A stretch of 64,000 nucleotides of DNA from Methylobacterium ajmalii (GCF_016613415.1 NZ_JACWCT010000125.1:1-64000); one strand, 5' to 3'; positions 17,248 through 24,972 are shown, numbered from the stretch's first letter. The notes: generated by a model from the sequence alone, not told the origin. A program made the numbers and translations.

Positions 17248-17835
17248 ATGACGACCGACGCTTCCCCCGATCCCTCGAAGCCCGCGTTGCGCAAGGCGGC
17301 GCTGGCACGGCGGGACGGGCTGACGGTCGAGGCGCGAGACGCCGCCTCCCGTCGCATCGCCGAGATCGTCCTCTCCCTTCCCGGGATCGCCCGCGCCGAG
17401 GTCGTGTCGGCCTACTGGCCGATCCGCAGCGAGGTCGACGTGCGGCCGCTGATCGCGGCCCTGCGCGCCCGCGGCCAGGCCGTGGCGCTGCCGCAGGTGA
17501 CGGCCGACGGCCTGGTGTTCCGCCTCGCGGCCGAGGGCGACGCGCTGAGCTCCGGCGGCTTCGGCCTGAGCGAGCCGGGGCCGGACGCCCCGGCGGTCGA
17601 TCCCCGCGCGCTGCTGGTGCCGCTCGCCGCCTTCGACCGGCGCGGCCACCGCATCGGCTACGGCAAGGGCTATTACGACCGGGCGCTCGCCCGCCTCGAC
17701 GCGCGGGAGCGCGCGCTCGCCATCGGCATCGCCTTCTCGGCCCAGGAGACGCCCGTCGTGCCCGACGGCCCGCACGACCGGGCCCTTGACGGGATCGTGA
17801 CCGAGACGGGCCTGATCCACCCCACCGGAGACTGA
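17248..17835 (+). CDS. fthC: 5-formyltetrahydrofolate cyclo-ligase
   Basis: A 195-residue enzyme that converts 5-formyl-THF to 5,10-methenyl-THF with ATP, recovering folate for one-carbon metabolism. RKAALARRDGL near the N-terminus contacts ATP, and GYGKGYYDRAL near residue 135 is the family signature. Length is usual. The ATG at 17248 follows the 6S RNA by 11 bases, so both are probably made from one primary transcript, as known for ssrS-ygfA. The ymdB-like gene begins 8 bases after its stop and is likely to be co-transcribed. Confidence 0.93.
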   Translation: MTTDASPDPSKPALRKAALARRDGLTVEARDAASRRIAEIVLSLPGIARAEVVSAYWPIRSEVDVRPLIAALRARGQAVALPQVTADGLVFRLAAEGDALSSGGFGLSEPGPDAPAVDPRALLVPLAAFDRRGHRIGYGKGYYDRALARLDARERALAIGIAFSAQETPVVPDGPHDRALDGIVTETGLIHPTGD

Positions 17836-17843
17836 CCACCGCC

Positions 17844-18665
17844 ATGCGCCTCCTCTTCCTCGGCGACGTCGTCGGCCGGCCCGGCCGGGTGGCGGTGAGC
17901 GAGCGTCTGCCTGCCCTGCGCGAGCGCTGGCGCCTCGACTGTGTGGTGATCAACGGCGAGAACGCCGCCGGCGGCTTCGGCATCACCGAGAGCATCTGCG
18001 ACGAGCTGATCAATGCCGGGGCCGACGCGGTGACGCTCGGCAACCACTCCTTCGACCAGCGCGAGGCGATGGTGTTCATCGCCCGCCAGCCCCGGCTGGT
18101 ACGCCCGGCGAACTACCCGCCCGGCACCCCCGGCCGCGGCGCCACGGTGGTCGAGACCCAGAGCGGCGCCCGGGTGCTCGTCGTCAACGTGATGGGACGG
18201 ATCTTCCTCGATCCCCTCGACGATCCCTTCGCGGCGGCCGAGCGCGAATTGTCGGCCTGCCCGTTGCGAGACGCCGCCGACGCGGTGATCGTCGACGTCC
18301 ACGCCGAGGCAACGAGCGAGAAGGAGGCCTTCGGCTGGTTCCTCGACGGCCGGGCGAGCCTGGTGGTCGGCACCCACACCCACGTTCCGACCGCCGACCA
18401 CCGCATCCTGCCGGGCGGCACCGCCTACATGTCCGACGTCGGCATGTGCGGCGACTACGATTCGGTCCTCGGCATGCAGAAGGACGAGCCGGTGCGCCGC
18501 TTCCTGCAGAAAACCCCCGGCAGCCGCCTCGAGGCCGCGACCGGCGAGGGCACCTTGTGCGGCATCGCGGTCGAGACCGACGACGCCACCGGCCTCGCCC
18601 GCCGGGTGAGCCCGGTGCGCCTCGGGCCGCATCTCGAGGAGACCTGGCCGCGGCACTGGGACTGA
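17844..18665 (+). CDS. YmdB-type metallophosphoesterase (TIGR00282)
   Basis: A 273-residue two-metal phosphodiesterase. The metal-binding motifs appear in order: GDVVGRPGR (7-15), NGENAAGGFGIT (near 34), GNHSFD (near 67), and GTHTHVPTAD (near 176). Relatives such as Bacillus YmdB hydrolyse 2',3'-cyclic nucleotides and affect biofilm choice and RNA turnover. The ATG at 17844 is preceded by GGAG. It follows fthC by 8 bases in the same operon, a common pairing. Confidence 0.92.
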   Translation: MRLLFLGDVVGRPGRVAVSERLPALRERWRLDCVVINGENAAGGFGITESICDELINAGADAVTLGNHSFDQREAMVFIARQPRLVRPANYPPGTPGRGATVVETQSGARVLVVNVMGRIFLDPLDDPFAAAERELSACPLRDAADAVIVDVHAEATSEKEAFGWFLDGRASLVVGTHTHVPTADHRILPGGTAYMSDVGMCGDYDSVLGMQKDEPVRRFLQKTPGSRLEAATGEGTLCGIAVETDDATGLARRVSPVRLGPHLEETWPRHWD

Positions 18666-18908
18666 CGGCAGAGGGACCGGCGGCACCGGGCCCGACCGCA
18701 CCCGGGACCCGCGAATCCGCGGTGGACTAAGCACTTTCGGACGAGGCGGCCGGGGCAGGACAAGCCCGGCGCCGGCTTGATCGTCCCGGCGGCACCCGGC
18801 ACAGTGCCGGCACCGTTGCCCCGGGGGATCCTTCAGGGCGGCGGCGACCCGGCATCCCGGGCGCGGCGCCCCTCCGGGCCCCGTCCGCCACAGTGAGTAC
18901 GGCCCGCG

Positions 18909-19958
18909 ATGGCGGCGAGCGCTGCGTCCCCTCCCCTGACATCGCCGCGGATCTACCTCGTCCGCATGGTGGTGTTCCTTGTCCTGGCCGGGTTCCTGGC
19001 CTTCGTGCTGTACCGCCAGATCGTGCCGGCCTTCATGGCCAATCCGGGTCTCAACGGCCTGATCGTCGGCGCGACGCTGATCGCCATCGTGATGGCCTTC
19101 GGGCAGGTGCAGCGGCTCTTCCGGGAGGTGCGCTTCGCCAACCGCGTCGCGGAGGGCGCGCCCGATGCCGGAAGCCCCCGGGTGCTCGCGGCGCTCGCCC
19201 CGGCGCTCCGCGAGGCGAAGAGCGGCCGGCCCCACCCGCAGGGGCAGTTCCAGCCGCTTCTCGACACCGTGGCCTCGCGCCTCGACGAGGGGCGCGAGAT
19301 CCTGCGCTACGTCGGCGGGCTCCTGATCCTGCTCGGCCTGCTCGGCACCTTCTGGGGCCTGATCGACACCCTGTCGGCGGTGGGCGGCGTGATCCGCTCG
19401 ATGCGGGCCGGCGGCGGCGATGCCGCGGTGATGTTCGATGAATTGAAGAGCGGCCTCGCGGTGCCGCTGTCGGGGATCGGTCTCGCCTTCTCGGCCTCGC
19501 TGTTCGGCCTCGCCGGCTCCCTGGTGATCGGCTTCCTCGACCTCCAGGCGGGCCAAGCCCATACCCGGTTCTACAACGAGCTGGAGGACTGGCTCGTCAC
19601 CGCCGCCGGTCCGGCGCCCGCCCCGGTGCCGGTCCCGGTGACCGTGCCGGCGGCGGCCGCCCTCGCCCAGGCCGGGCCGCGCCCGCCCGAGCCCGCGCCG
19701 CGCGAGCCGCGGAGCGAGGCCGCCCTGAAGGAGGTCGCCGACGCGATGACGCGCCTCGGCACGCTGGTCGGCGACGGCACCACCCACAGCCGGGCGAGCA
19801 CGCAGGCGATGGCGAACCTCGCGGAGGGCATCCAGGGCCTCGTCCAGCACATGCGGGCCGAGCAGCAGATGATCCGCGACTGGGTCGAGGCGCAGGCCAA
19901 CCGCGAGCGCGAGCTGAAGCAGGTGCTCGACCGCCTCGCCCGGGAGAAGGTCGAGTGA
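18909..19958 (+). CDS. MotA/ExbB-like proton channel subunit
   Basis: A 349-residue inner-membrane protein with four predicted helices (about residues 18-40, 48-68, 135-158 and 185-210). The MotA/TolQ/ExbB core is seen in GGLLILLGLLGTFWGLIDTL and VPLSGIGLAFSASLFGLAGS. A Pro/Ala-rich linker and a roughly 100-residue helical tail rich in Arg/Glu/Gln follow, predicted cytoplasmic. It lies 19 bases before an OmpA/MotB-like partner, so the two should form a proton-driven motor or force transducer. No flagellar, TonB or Tol genes are near. The RBS is weak. Confidence 0.88.
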   Translation: MAASAASPPLTSPRIYLVRMVVFLVLAGFLAFVLYRQIVPAFMANPGLNGLIVGATLIAIVMAFGQVQRLFREVRFANRVAEGAPDAGSPRVLAALAPALREAKSGRPHPQGQFQPLLDTVASRLDEGREILRYVGGLLILLGLLGTFWGLIDTLSAVGGVIRSMRAGGGDAAVMFDELKSGLAVPLSGIGLAFSASLFGLAGSLVIGFLDLQAGQAHTRFYNELEDWLVTAAGPAPAPVPVPVTVPAAAALAQAGPRPPEPAPREPRSEAALKEVADAMTRLGTLVGDGTTHSRASTQAMANLAEGIQGLVQHMRAEQQMIRDWVEAQANRERELKQVLDRLAREKVE

Positions 19959-19977
19959 GCGCCGGAGACCCCGCCTG

Positions 19978-20991
19978 ATGGCCGGCCGCCTCGTCCGGCG
20001 CGACCGCGCGCTCAACGTCTGGCCCGGCTACGTCGACGCCCTGACGACGCTGCTGCTGTCCGTCGTCTTCCTGCTCACCATCTTCGTTACCGGCCAGTTC
20101 TTCCTGTCGCAGGAGCTATCGGGCCGCGACACGGTGCTGGAGCGGCTGAACCGCCAGATCTCGGAGCTCACCGACCTCCTGGCGCTGGAGCGCTCGGGCA
20201 AGCGGGCGCTGGAGGAGAGCGCCGCCTCCCTGCGGGCGAACCTGTCCGGGTCGGAAGCCGAACGGGCGCGCCTGCAAGGCCTGCTCGCCAGCGGCCAGGG
20301 CGCCGAGGGCAAGGCGGCCGAGCTCGGCCGCCAGCTCGACGCCGAGAAGGGCACCAGCGCCCGGGCGCTGAGCCAGGTCGACCTCCTCAACCAGCAGATC
20401 TCGGCGATGCGCCAGCAGCTCGCCGCGCTCGAGGACGCGCTCGCGGCCTCCGAGACCCGCGACCGCGAGAGCCAGGCCCGCATCGCCGATCTCGGCAGCC
20501 GCCTCAACGTGGCGCTCGCCCAGCGGGTGCAGGAGCTGGCGCGCTACCGCTCCGACTTTTTCGGGCGCCTGCGCCAGATCCTCGGCAACCGGCCCGACAT
20601 CCGCATCGTCGGCGACCGCTTCGTGCTGCAATCCGAGGTGCTGTTTTCCGCCGGACAGGCGGTGCTGAAACCCGAGGCCGGCCCGGAGATCGACCGGATC
20701 GCCAGCGCGATCCTGGAGCTCAACCGCCAGATCCCGGCCGACATCCCCTGGGTGCTGCGGGTCGACGGCCATACCGACGCGCGGCCGATCGCGTCCTCGC
20801 AGTTCCCCTCGAACTGGGCGCTGTCGGCGGCCCGCGCCATCGCGGTGGTGCAGTACCTCGTGGGCAAGGGCATCCCGCCCCAGCGCCTGCTCGCCGGGGC
20901 CTTCGGCGAGTTCCAGCCCCTCGAGGCCGGGACGAGCGAGGAGGCCTACGCGCGCAACCGGCGGATCGAGATGAAGCTGACGGAGCGGTGA
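19978..20991 (+). CDS. MotB/OmpA-like peptidoglycan-binding channel subunit
   Basis: A 337-residue protein with one N-terminal membrane helix (WPGYVDALTTLLLSVVFLL). The Asp near residue 22 sits where MotB Asp32 carries protons. A coiled coil follows (about 50-185, Leu/Glu/Arg-rich), then an OmpA-type peptidoglycan-binding domain with DGHTDARPI and ARAIAVVQYLVGKGI. It should anchor the channel made with the preceding MotA-like protein to the cell wall. What the pair drives is unknown. It is not a flagellar MotB by context. Confidence 0.88.
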   Translation: MAGRLVRRDRALNVWPGYVDALTTLLLSVVFLLTIFVTGQFFLSQELSGRDTVLERLNRQISELTDLLALERSGKRALEESAASLRANLSGSEAERARLQGLLASGQGAEGKAAELGRQLDAEKGTSARALSQVDLLNQQISAMRQQLAALEDALAASETRDRESQARIADLGSRLNVALAQRVQELARYRSDFFGRLRQILGNRPDIRIVGDRFVLQSEVLFSAGQAVLKPEAGPEIDRIASAILELNRQIPADIPWVLRVDGHTDARPIASSQFPSNWALSAARAIAVVQYLVGKGIPPQRLLAGAFGEFQPLEAGTSEEAYARNRRIEMKLTER

Positions 20992-21307
20992 CGGGCGTCC
21001 CCGCCGGTCGCCCGGGAGTGGCTTCCGTCCCGAGGACGCAGGAGAAGGAAAGCCTGCAGAACGGGGCGGGTGCTTTCTCAGATCCCGCTTGGCTCCGATT
21101 GAATTTCCTGCTCCGCGCTCAGCCTCATCCCGAATTGTCGGTCAATTGGAGATCGACCGACCCGGAAGGATATTCGAGAAATCGAAACGATCCCTGGAAC
21201 CGTCTTTCGAGGCTGTGCGATCGCCGATCGACCGACACCTCGGGATGAGGTCGTGAATCGGGGAGAAACCCCTCTCACGACATCGATCCTATCACTCAAC
21301 CAAGCCC
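20992..21307. other. Gene-free region between convergent genes
   Basis: This 316-base gap between the MotB-like gene and the 3' end of the ABC exporter holds no credible gene. It contains a palindromic element (21123-21250) and a short GGGG/CCCC hairpin at about 21258-21273 that may end transcripts from both sides. Confidence 0.6.
21123..21250. repeat. Dispersed palindromic element, copy 1 (diverged)
   Basis: The ends are inverted copies, CCTCATCCCGA (21123-21133) and TCGGGATGAGG (21240-21250). An inner hairpin GTCGGTC/GACCGAC lies at 21137-21161. The ends match those of the elements at 38731 and 58523 apart from one base (CCTCATCC-C/T-GA), so the three belong to one family. Confidence 0.65.
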
Positions 21308-23149
21308 CTACACCTCCACGACCTGCCGCTCACCCGCCGGGTCCATCCCGGCCCCGAACTGCAGCGACGCCAGCTGCGCGTAGAGCCCGCCGCGGGCGAG
21401 CAGGGCGTCATGGGTGCCCTGCTCGGCGATGCGGCCGTCCTCCATGACCAGGATGCGGTCGGCCGCCCGGATGGTGGCGAGGCGGTGGGCGATGACCAGG
21501 GTGGTGCGGTCCTTCATCAGCACGTCGAGCGCGGCCTGCACCGCCCGCTCGCTCTCGGCGTCGAGCGCCGAGGTCGCCTCGTCGAGGAGCAGGATCGGGG
21601 CGTCCTTCAGGATCGCCCGTGCGATCGCGATGCGCTGGCGCTGGCCGCCCGAGAGGGTGACGCCGCGCTCGCCGACCAGCGTCGCGTAGCCCTCCGGCAG
21701 GGCCCGGATGAAGCCGTCGGCATGGGCCTGCGCCGCGGCCCTCTCGACCTCGGCCTCGCTCGCCTCGGGCCGGCCGTACCGGATGTTGTCGAGGATGCTG
21801 CCGCTGAACACCGTCGGGTCCTGCGACACCAGGGCCATGCGGGCGCGCAGGGCCTCGGGCTCGACCGCGTCGACCGGCACGCCGTCCACCCGCACGGTGC
21901 CGGATTCCGGGTCGTAGAAGCGCAGCAGCAGCTGCAGCACCGTGCTCTTGCCGGCGCCCGAGGGGCCGACGAGGGCGACGCGCTCGCCCGGCGCCACGAT
22001 GAAGCTGAGGTCGTGCAGGGCCGGCATCTCGGGCCGGGTCGGGTAGTGGAAGCGCACCCGCTCGAAAGCGATCTCGCCGCGCGGCGGGGTCGGCAGGGCG
22101 CGGGGCCGGTCGGGGGCGCCGATCGCCGGCACGGTGTCGAGGATCTCGGCGAGGCGCTCGGCGGCCCCGGCCGCGAGGGTCAGTTCGCCGTAGACCTCGG
22201 AGAGCTGGCCGAGCGCGCTGGCGCCGAACACCGCGTAGAGCACGAACTGCGACAGCTGGCCGGCCGAGAGCGTGCCGGCCGCCACCCCTTGCGCGCCGTA
22301 CCACAGCACCCCGACGACGCTGGCCGAGATCAGGAAGATCGCCACGCCCGTGAGCAAGGCCCGCGCCCGCGCGGAGGCGCGGGAGGCCAGGAACGCATCC
22401 TCGGAGGCGGCGGCGAAGCGCTTGGCGGTGGCGCCGGCCATGCCGAAGGCCTGCATGGTGCGCACCGCGCCCACCGCCTCGGTGGCGAAGGCCGAGGCGT
22501 CGGCGAGCCGGTCCTGCGCGGCCCGCGAGCGGCGGCGCACCCCGCGGCCGGAGAGGATCAGCGGGAAGACGATCAGCGGGATCGCGGCGAGGACCAGCAC
22601 CGAGAGCCGCGGGCTCGTCCACACCATCATGCCGATGGCGCCGGTGAACAGAAAAAGGTTGCGCAGCAGGATCGAGAGCGAGACGCCGAAGACCGACTTC
22701 ACCTGCGCGGCATCCGCGGTGAGGCGCGAGACCAGCTCGCCGCTGCGCGCCCGGTCGAAGAAGGCGGGATCGAGGGTGGTCAGCCGCGCGAACACCGCGG
22801 CGCGGAGGTCCGCCACCACCCGCTCGCCGAGCGTCACGACGCAATAGTAGCGCGCCGCGCTCGCCACCGCGAGCACCGCCACCACGCCGATCAGCCCGCC
22901 GAAATAGGCGTCGATCATCCCGACCTCGCCGTGCGAGAAGCCGAGATCCACCACCCGCCGCACCGCGATCGGCACCACCAGGGTCGCCCCCGAGGCGGCG
23001 ACGAGCGCGACGACCGCCGAGGCGATTCGGCCCTTGTAGCGCGCCGCGAACGGGAAGAGGGGCTTGAGAGCCCCCAGGGCAGCGCGGGGACGGGCGGTCT
23101 CGGGTCGGGCCTGGGATCTTGCCGGGGATCGTGCCATGTGGCGTGCCAT
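21308..23149 (-). CDS. MsbA-like ABC exporter (fused permease and ATPase)
   Basis: A 613-residue half-transporter. Six membrane helices (about residues 30-320) are followed by an ATP-binding domain with Walker A GPSGAGKST (near 398), signature LSGGQRQRIAIARAIL (near 496) and Walker B PILLLDEATSALD (near 519). It would act as a homodimer and export lipids, peptides or drugs; the substrate cannot be told. The open frame runs further upstream, but ATG codons at 23149 and 23137 are the best starts. No clear RBS is seen for either. Confidence 0.88.
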   Translation of the reverse strand: MARHMARSPARSQARPETARPRAALGALKPLFPFAARYKGRIASAVVALVAASGATLVVPIAVRRVVDLGFSHGEVGMIDAYFGGLIGVVAVLAVASAARYYCVVTLGERVVADLRAAVFARLTTLDPAFFDRARSGELVSRLTADAAQVKSVFGVSLSILLRNLFLFTGAIGMMVWTSPRLSVLVLAAIPLIVFPLILSGRGVRRRSRAAQDRLADASAFATEAVGAVRTMQAFGMAGATAKRFAAASEDAFLASRASARARALLTGVAIFLISASVVGVLWYGAQGVAAGTLSAGQLSQFVLYAVFGASALGQLSEVYGELTLAAGAAERLAEILDTVPAIGAPDRPRALPTPPRGEIAFERVRFHYPTRPEMPALHDLSFIVAPGERVALVGPSGAGKSTVLQLLLRFYDPESGTVRVDGVPVDAVEPEALRARMALVSQDPTVFSGSILDNIRYGRPEASEAEVERAAAQAHADGFIRALPEGYATLVGERGVTLSGGQRQRIAIARAILKDAPILLLDEATSALDAESERAVQAALDVLMKDRTTLVIAHRLATIRAADRILVMEDGRIAEQGTHDALLARGGLYAQLASLQFGAGMDPAGERQVVEV

Positions 23150-23295
23150 GTGCGGGTGTCGTGCTGTCCGGGTGCCGGCGCTTGTTTGGCGCACGGAGGT
23201 GAGGTATAGGCCGCCGCTCATCCGATTACGCGCGATCAATGGCCGCGGCCCGAAGCGGAGCGTTCGGCGCGGGTCGCACTCTTTAGGAATTCGTC

Positions 23296-23601
23296 ATGGC
23301 AAAGCAAGCAGCCCCCGCCGCCAAGCAGGCGATCCCCGCCGGCAAGTCGGTCGCGACCCCCAAGGTGGCCCGCACGGCGACCGAGCACCCGGACTACCAC
23401 TTCATCAAGGTGGTGCTGACCGACGGCAGCTCGTTCATGACCCGCTCCACCTACGGCAAGGAGGGCGACACCCTCAACCTCGACATCGATCCGAGCACGC
23501 ACCCGGCCTGGACCGGCGGCGAGCAGAAGCTCATGGATCGCGGCGGCCGCCTCTCGCGCTTCAACTCGCGCTTCGCCGGCATCTCGTTCGGCAAGAAGTA
23601 A
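23296..23601 (+). CDS. rpmE: 50S ribosomal protein L31 with N-terminal extension
   Basis: The core from EHPDYHFIKVVLTDG to the C-terminus (about residues 30-101) matches alphaproteobacterial L31, including THPAWTGGEQ and RGGRLSRFNSRF. It is the zinc-free form, lacking the CxxC ligands. In front is an extra stretch of about 28 residues rich in Ala, Lys and Pro (MAKQAAPAAKQAIPAGK), absent from most L31 proteins. AGGA lies close before the ATG at 23296, and no ATG is placed at the core start, so the extension is probably translated. A strong terminator follows. Confidence 0.95.
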   Translation: MAKQAAPAAKQAIPAGKSVATPKVARTATEHPDYHFIKVVLTDGSSFMTRSTYGKEGDTLNLDIDPSTHPAWTGGEQKLMDRGGRLSRFNSRFAGISFGKK

Positions 23602-23624
23602 GCCTCACGGCCGCTGCTTCGCGC

Positions 23625-23659
23625 GAAAAAAGCCCCGGCCTCGCGGCCGGGGCTTTTTT
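23625..23659 (+). terminator. Terminator of rpmE
   Basis: AAAAAAGCCCCGGCC, loop TCGC, GGCCGGGGCTTTTTT: a perfect G+C stem flanked by A6 and T6, so it can work in both directions. It lies 23 bases after rpmE. Confidence 0.93.
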
Positions 23660-23723
23660 CGTGCCCGCGTGCTCGCCACCGGCGTCGCCGGATGCGGGTG
23701 ACCGCCCCCTCCCCGGTCGAGCG

Positions 23724-23773
23724 CGAATCGCATCGCCGGCCTGCCCCGGAGGACAGGCCGGCGATGCGATTCG
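23724..23773. repeat. Perfect 20-bp hairpin
   Basis: CGAATCGCATCGCCGGCCTG (23724-23743) and its exact reverse complement (23754-23773) enclose a 10-base loop. It lies between the rpmE terminator and the 3' end of the rcdA-like gene. There is no T-tract. Confidence 0.8.
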
Positions 23774-23787
23774 CCCGGGAGGCGCCG

Positions 23788-24312
23788 TCAGCCGAAGGCG
23801 ACGCGCAGCATGTCGTGCTGGGCGAAGACCGGGCTCACCCGCGGCTCGGGGGTCGGGCGATCGTCGGAGATCAGCCGGTCGAGGTGCAGGATGCGGGCGT
23901 GCAGCCGCTTCGACTGGCCGATCAGGGCCTGGAGCGACAGCGGCAGCTCGGCGACGAGGACCGGGGCGGCCTCGTTCGTCTCGGCGGTGGTCAGGCGGAC
24001 CCGGGTCTTCTCCTCGGCCGCCTCGCTCAGGCTCAGCTCGCCCTCGGACACCGCGCGCTGGACCAGCAGCCAGGAGGCGATCTGCATCAGCCGCGTGGTG
24101 AGCCGCATGCTCTCGCTGGCATAGGTCAGGGCGGCGTGGCGGGCGAGGAGGCGCGACTCGTCGCGGCCGGGTCCGTCGAGATAGGCCGCGGTCTCCTCCA
24201 CGAGGGTCATGCCCTCGCGAAACAGCAGCTTGAAGCCCTCGGAGGCCACGAAGGTCTCGCCGAAGCGCACGGTGGGCTGCTCGTCCCGAAACATCACGTC
24301 CATCACGCCCAT
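23788..24312 (-). CDS. RcdA-like protein (DUF1465)
   Basis: A 174-residue mostly helical protein. SEGFKLLFREGMTLVEETAAYLDG and LLARHAALTYASESMRLTTRLMQIASWLL are the conserved helices of DUF1465, the family of RcdA, the Caulobacter adaptor that helps ClpXP degrade CtrA at the cell pole. AGGAGG is 4 bases before the ATG at 24312; a longer frame without RBS was not used. A DUF1192 gene lies upstream on the same strand. TTAACC-type CtrA half-sites lie 120 bases upstream. The adaptor role here is inferred from the family. Confidence 0.85.
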   Translation of the reverse strand: MGVMDVMFRDEQPTVRFGETFVASEGFKLLFREGMTLVEETAAYLDGPGRDESRLLARHAALTYASESMRLTTRLMQIASWLLVQRAVSEGELSLSEAAEEKTRVRLTTAETNEAAPVLVAELPLSLQALIGQSKRLHARILHLDRLISDDRPTPEPRVSPVFAQHDMLRVAFG

Positions 24313-24339
24313 GATCCCTCCTGTGCCACCGCGACGCCG

Positions 24340-24359
24340 GTCCCGTATCGGTACGGGAC
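24340..24359. promoter_or_regulatory. 20-base palindrome upstream of rcdA-like gene
   Basis: GTCCCGTATCGGTACGGGAC has 8-base arms GTCCCGTA/TACGGGAC around TCGG. It is 28 bases before the rcdA-like start codon and looks like an operator. The regulator is unknown. It shares the GTACGG core with the MocR operator at 3130-3180. Confidence 0.45.
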
Positions 24360-24431
24360 ATTCACGGTGCGCTCGGGCTGACTGGCGCAACGATAGCGCC
24401 ATCGGGCGAGCGGCGCGCCGTCAACGAAAAG

Positions 24432-24442
24432 TTAACCTTAAC
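24432..24442. promoter_or_regulatory. CtrA-like half-sites
   Basis: Two adjacent TTAAC words (TTAACC at 24432 and TTAAC at 24438) lie 120 bases upstream of the rcdA-like gene. They fit CtrA half-sites but not the standard full spacing. Confidence 0.35.
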
Positions 24443-24494
24443 GCCAACGCGGCCGGGGGACGGACGATCCCGGAGCTGTGGAGAAATCGCAGCG

Positions 24495-24525
24495 GAAAAA
24501 AAGAAAGCCGCCCCGGTGGGGCGGC
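24495..24525 (-). terminator. Minus-strand terminator of the candidate small RNA
   Basis: A perfect 8-bp stem GCCGCCCC/GGGGCGGC with a 3-base loop (24507-24525) is followed, on the minus strand, by TTTCTTTTTTT. No protein gene ends nearby on that strand: the closest upstream one (DUF1192) stops 447 bases before it. Confidence 0.85.
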
Positions 24526-24595
24526 GAAAGAGTCGTACAGGGAGGCATCAAACAGAGTGGACGGAAAAACCACTCGACATCCAGAAAGCTGGACC
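24496..24595 (-). ncRNA. Candidate small RNA (suhB-motif/MmgR-like architecture)
   Basis: About 100 bases on the minus strand between the rcdA-like and DUF1192 genes. In order: a 5' part with a small hairpin AGTGG/CCACT, an unpaired stretch holding TGCCTCCCTGTACGACTCTTTC, and the strong terminator. A -10-like GATAAC is at 24602-24607. An exposed CCTCCC before a G+C terminator is the layout of the alphaproteobacterial suhB-motif (alpha-r8/MmgR) RNAs, whose CU-rich loop can pair with Shine-Dalgarno sequences. The match is from memory of the layout and was not computed. The 5' end is a guess from the promoter. Confidence 0.45.
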
Positions 24596-24618
24596 GCGTT
24601 GGTTATCGCCCGGAAGGC

Positions 24619-24634
24619 TTAAAAAAAGGTTAAC
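24619..24634. promoter_or_regulatory. Full CtrA-like box
   Basis: TTAA-AAAAAGG-TTAAC fits the TTAA-N7-TTAAC consensus of CtrA exactly. On the minus strand it ends 12 bases before the GATAAC -10 of the candidate small RNA, so it covers the -35 region. It is 307 bases upstream of the rcdA-like gene. Confidence 0.6.
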
Positions 24635-24972
24635 GCCGCCGGTCGCCCGCCGGGGAAGCGGCGAGGCGGCAAGGGGATGGCGGGGCGAGGACGAGGGATT
24701 TAACCGGACGACCCGACGAATTCGCAGTCGAGCCCCTCCCCCTGCGAGGCGGGGCGGCCTGCGTCTCTCTCTCAATGGTCCAGCCTGCGTCCGCGGCGGC
24801 ATCGCCGGGACGAAAGCCCCGTCGGATCGAGATGGAGCGTGCCCCGCGCTTGATGCGTGCCTCGGCCGCGCACCGCCGAACGCGACCGGTGCGGCTTCTC
24901 CGATCCCGCCCCGCCGTCCCGAACCGGAACGAGAGCGCCCGGATCCGTCCCGTTCCGGGACCGGGAAAAACC

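Larger units (their letters stand above)
24313..24972. other. 660-base intergenic region
   Basis: Open frames here lack RBS, family features and normal composition. The region instead holds the palindrome at 24340, CtrA-like sites, and the candidate small RNA at 24496-24595. From about 24640 to 24970 nothing further is recognised apart from G+C-rich sequence and one more TTAACC at about 24700. Confidence 0.6.

Noticed and set aside
18909..20991. Zorya anti-phage system
   Set aside because: Only MotA/MotB-like proteins are present. There is no ZorC, ZorD helicase or ZorE nuclease, and the neighbours are housekeeping genes.
24548..24802. 84-codon minus-strand frame between rcdA-like and DUF1192 genes
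   Set aside because: Arg/Pro-rich chance composition, no RBS, and it overlaps the CtrA-like box and candidate small RNA promoter.
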